The position numbers were made by a program, and so were the translations under genes. This document shows, one piece after another, positions 60,400 through 64,000 of a DNA stretch of 64,000 nt (within the stretch, counting starts at the first letter, position 1; each line of letters begins with the position of its first letter). Under the pieces are notes generated by a model. That model made no database searches and was not told the DNA's origin. It saw nothing but the letters and a program-made list of their open reading frames with translations. Where the stretch lies: assembly GCF_027244095.1 (NCBI RefSeq), contig NC_069662.1:89128294-89192293 (forward strand), given 5' to 3'. This stretch comes from Hemicordylus capensis (Eukaryota; Chordata; Lepidosauria; Squamata; Cordylidae).

Positions 60400-62700
60400 G
60401 GTGCAGGACTTCTGCTGGGAGAAGGTATAAATTTCTGGTTGCATCTGAAAGGAAGGTGAGGAAGAGTTTCATACTAATTTGGTGAAAATGATGACAAGAA
60501 CTGTGATAGCAACAATTCAAATGTTGAAGAAAAAATTAAGTGCCACTTGATGTTTGCCAATATTATTTGTACTGTTGTGATCTCATGCTACCTCACAAAC
60601 AAGGTCACTGCCTCATGTGCTCAGGGAGCAACTTGTTGGGGAAGAGACAACCCGACTCTACACCTGAGTGCGGGGAGCTGAGTGAGGCCCTTTTTGGCAA
60701 TTTTGGTATGTTTTGCTGTGGGGAATTATTCCAGTGTGGTTTGCCTCTTGGGGTACGTATCAATGGGAAGGATGAGGGTCGACAGGCTGTATATCATGGA
60801 TTGAGACAGAATTTGGTAGACATAGCTTTCAACAAGAAATATAAATGTTTTCTGTAGAAGTTTGCACTGTGGATATGTTGATTATAATTTCTGCTTCTGT
60901 AGGAGTTCTTCGGAAGTTAAAAAGTAAAAGGTGAGTTGCAGGGTTGTATGAAGCTTCAGGAGTCAAATTGGGGACAAACTGAAATGTCCTATTTGATGCA
61001 GTTTGGCCCACATTGACCTGTAGTCTGGTTTGGGTCAGTTGTGTCACATTGGAGCTGGTTGGAATTGACTGATTTGGCTGCTGAAGCTTTGTTTTGGCTT
61101 GTCCCTTCCATCCCTGACTCCTGTGCTAACTTGACAAAGAGGCTTAGAGCAGGGGACAGGCCGACAGACCCATTTTGCTCCCAGCAGTGGGGGAGCAGGG
61201 GCCGCCACATTTTCTGAAAGATGCTCTTAGCAGTGGGTTGTGGTTGTTTTTCCTGGGAAATGGTGCAGGGTATCTTGGGAATCTCCAGAAAATACTGCAG
61301 TTCCCAAGAAGCTATGTACCATTTCCTAGGACTGAAGGACAATGTGCTGCAGAGAGAGTATTTTCAACAGTGAGGTTGTGGTGCTGCTTCCTTGCTGCCA
61401 GGAGCAAGATGAGTCTATAAGCCTTCCTCCTACTCCCTCTCTGGCCTGGTAAGTTGATCCAGGGTCATGGGAGTGGCAAGGTGGAGGAGGGGCTGAAGCT
61501 TCAGAGTACCCCCTTGAAATTGGGTTGAAGTGCATAATGCACTCCAAACCCAAGGCAGTGAATTTAATCGCCAGAGCTCCGAGATGGCTCCCAAATCAAA
61601 GTGATGCTTAGTGAGTTGGCTAGAGTAGACCACTGAGAACATGGCTGTTATTCATCAGATATAGCCCCGCCCCCAAGCACTGCTTATGGTTACAGCACAA
61701 AAGTGGGTCGGAAGGCCCAACCTGGCTCGTCACTCACCCCCTGTACTGCAACTTTAATGACCAGCACTTCTGTGACTGGTCTGGCAGCCTGGATAGCCCC
61801 AGGCTGCTGCTGATGGAAGTGCCAGACATCATGGTTACAGCATCTCCCTGTGCAAACACCAACGTCAAGGGGGTGAGTGAAACCCTGGATCAGGACTTCC
61901 GACCTGCTTCAATGTTGTAACTGAGAGCAGTGCTGACTGCTGATGTCTGAATAGGGCTATCGTGAATGAGACATCAAAAAGTGGCTTGAAAAGAGTGTAG
62001 ATTGACCTATACTCTTGTCCTTCTCTGTGACTAAAGCTGAGGGTTTGATTCTACAAAAGAAATACTTCTTTAAAAATTACCAGAACATCCTGCAATAATC
62101 TTGTCAAAGCCTTGTCATACCTTAACAGTATTGTACCAATACCATTCGTTCTATCAACACTGCTCAAAATATTACTATTACAAGTTGAAGTATCAACTTG
62201 ATGTAAATTGGTTTCATGGAAGATAATGATTAACTATGCCTTAGCTATCAATGTCAAGTGCCACACTGCAATCCAATGCACCCTTCAGAGTGACACTGAA
62301 ATCAGCAGAATTTGCTCCTGATTAAACATATCTCAGATTATACTGTTACACTACTAATGCAGGGACTAATGTTATAAAGTACCTAATAATGTATATTGCT
62401 GTGTAATCAAGGGCAGGACTGTGATTGGAGCCAGTGTTGGCCACTGAATGCAATGTAGCTGCGCTCAGATCCTGTCTCTGCAGTCTTGCCAAGAGGTCTC
62501 AAGCAACTGAGCTTCACTTTAAATTTTCTACCTGTCCAAACAGAAAGTCATTTGGATTAACAGAAATGGATGAGATGTACATGTTTATGCAGTTACAGTG
62601 CTACACAAAGGCTGACTGAACTTTAAAAACACCTGATATGGATATGAAAAGTTTTGATGAATTTTATTTAAAATTAGCACTTGTGGGTGGCTGCCTGATC
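60400..62700. other. No recognised gene; unique right flank
   Basis: Short frames exist on both strands (the longest is 105 codons at 60540-60857, plus) but none shows a domain or splice context I can support. No named repeat was recognised here. Confidence 0.4.
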
Positions 62701-62725
62701 CTGTCCTGGTCCTGATCTTTTGTAG

Positions 62726-62869
62726 AAAGATGATGATTTCAGACCTGCTCTTGGCCACAGAAAGGCTCAAAAGTGAGAAGAAGTTCCTGAGCAATATGAT
62801 CATCAAACTTGTTGGGGAAAACCAACAGCTCTTACGACAAAACAAGCATTTTAGAGAAGAAATCAGGAG
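62726..62869 (+). CDS. Possible internal coding exon of an unidentified host gene
   Basis: A 144-bp stretch lies between an acceptor-like 'cctgatcttttgtag' and a donor 'aggag|gtaaga'. It is fully open in one frame: one base, then 47 codons, then two bases, so it is a symmetric exon (phase 2 at both ends). The peptide runs KMMISDLLLATERLKSEKKF and later GENQQLLRQNKHFREEIR. It is rich in Leu, Lys and Glu, in a pattern that fits a coiled coil. Codon content and both splice borders make chance less likely, but no other exon is evident nearby and I do not recognise the protein. No mobile-element similarity is seen. Confidence 0.45.
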
Positions 62870-62879
62870 GTAAGAGATG

Positions 62880-64000
62880 CCTTTGACTTGTATTCTCATT
62901 TTTTATATCTGGCATTAATTTATATTTAGCTCCCTCTCCTGGTGATATATTATAAAGTGCTCTTTTCCTATGAGAGGTGGAGGGAAACTTCATCAGGAGT
63001 ACTAAGAGTTGCTTATTGCAGAAAGGGTGCTTGTTGGGAGAAATCTGGAACTGACAGATCTTCTTTGCAGATGCAATCTGTGGGTCCCATTTCACACATT
63101 ACAAAGGAAGTGCAAGTCATTCATGCCTCTTCCCTCATTCCCCTGTTAGGCAATGCATGCACTGGTTGTCAGTTGTGAAAGTTATGAAGTCACACAACTT
63201 TTAGGCTGTGTTCATACAATGGCAAACTGTGCTAGGCAATGCTAGGTGATCTTATATAAGTGAATTCAGGGGCATGAAACAAACTCATGTTCTATATATA
63301 CAATAGCAATAGAGACATTCCGCCCTCCATTTCCCTCAATAAGATAGATGTCCAATGTGATCATTAACTGATTTCCTACTGACAAGCGATTCTTGAAGGA
63401 GTCAAGTCGCCATTTGCAAGATCATGGCCTTTTGAAACTGGTGTAGTGGCTAAACATGGTATCATGAGGACTCTTGCCCATGTTTTGCTTTGTTGCCGTC
63501 CTTCAAGCTGGCAAAGTAAAGTAGCAGCCCCCTCTCCAAATGTTCAACTTATTCTGGCTTTGCTTTCATCATCAGGCATCTCCCAATCCTATTCTCTTTT
63601 TCTGGAAGCCGGTGAGTCAGGCCTTGAATCCTGAAAGCCCCCAGTTTGAAAGCCAATTCATATGACCAAAGAAACTGCAAAAGACAAAGCAGAAGTGACT
63701 TGCATCTCTTTTTTTCACCACTTCCAATAGAGCATGGCAAGCAGGACTCATGGAATTATCCTGTGGTGAGATCCATGAGCCCCAGATGGCTCCTAGAACT
63801 GACAGATGACTTCATAGGGAAGCTCCATGAATCTTCCTTCCCAGGTTGCATTTGGAGCAGAAACACAAGATGCATGAACCAGTTCAGAGTTGACACAACC
63901 AATGGAGATTTGAGGCGCTTTGGACATTAAAAAGCACTGTGCAAGTGCTTAATATGCATGTGTTGCTTTATATATTTAAAATATGTATATTCCATCCTTC
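62880..64000. other. No recognised gene downstream of the putative exon
   Basis: This is unique-looking DNA. At 63965-64000 the head of an interspersed LINE-tail repeat begins ('tatttaaaatatgtatattc'), cut by the window edge; it resembles 18680-18720. Confidence 0.4.

Noticed and set aside
60540-60857. 105-codon plus-strand frame as a gene
   Set aside because: No recognisable domain or splice signal, and length is within chance expectation for this composition.
63575-63610. Second exon between 'catcatcag' and 'gtgagtc'
   Set aside because: Only 36 bp with no distinctive coding signal; splice-like motifs this short are expected by chance.

Overview
This is intergenic DNA from a vertebrate nuclear genome, most likely a squamate reptile (lizard). 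The evidence is the repeat content: Sauria-type SINEs with a BovB-like tail, a second tRNA-headed SINE common in squamates, MIR-like CORE-SINEs, L2/CR1-group LINEs, an L1-clade LINE, the tail of an R2/R4-type LINE with its restriction-like endonuclease, a non-autonomous Helitron and several MITE-like DNA elements. No complete host gene, rRNA, tRNA gene or CRISPR is visible. The longest reading frames (about 300 codons) lie on both strands of a GC-rich low-complexity block and are not convincing genes.

Layout. Positions 1-3602 are left flank: an old, diverged paralog (79-2092) of a segment found inside the repeat unit, then an L2-group LINE (about 2150-3935). Positions 3603-57738 are a head-to-tail tandem triplication of a unit of about 18 kb: copy 1 = 3603-21713 (18,111 bp), copy 2 = 21714-39728 (18,015 bp), copy 3 = 39729-57738 (18,010 bp). 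The two internal junctions are identical (right end 'atgttaaa' joined to 'gagattgtc' inside the L2 LINE), so there was one founding, essentially blunt junction that was later copied. Positions 57739-64000 are right flank: a possible LTR fossil, a GC-rich repeat with four successive hairpins, a MITE with perfect 11-bp terminal inverted repeats, and one plausible coding exon of an unidentified gene (62726-62869).

Each unit holds, in order: the 3' end of the L2 LINE, a CORE-SINE piece, a minus-strand Sauria SINE, a minus-strand tRNA-headed SINE, a repeat with an L2-like tail, a plus-strand tRNA-headed SINE, an R2-type LINE tail, a GC-rich MITE-like repeat, a GC-rich block with a 217-bp tandem duplication and a perfect 25-bp-arm hairpin, an L1-clade ORF2 remnant, the segment paralogous to 79-2092 (carrying a 332-bp MITE insertion), an L2 LINE interrupted by a Sauria SINE and by another repeat, further LINE-tail repeats, a 377-bp Helitron, two long imperfect palindromes, and a GC-rich MITE fragment.

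History. In the left half of the unit copies 2 and 3 agree and copy 1 differs (about 1% by eye, plus indels of 1,087 and 963 bp). In the right half copies 1 and 2 agree at the few variable sites and copy 3 differs. That A-B-B / A-A-B pattern is what one unequal crossover between two tandem units would leave, with the exchange in copy 2 between about 30588 and 31695. A haplotype switch or repeat error in the assembly could give part of the pattern and must be excluded. I found no new protein system; the main interest is the structure and recombination history of the array.
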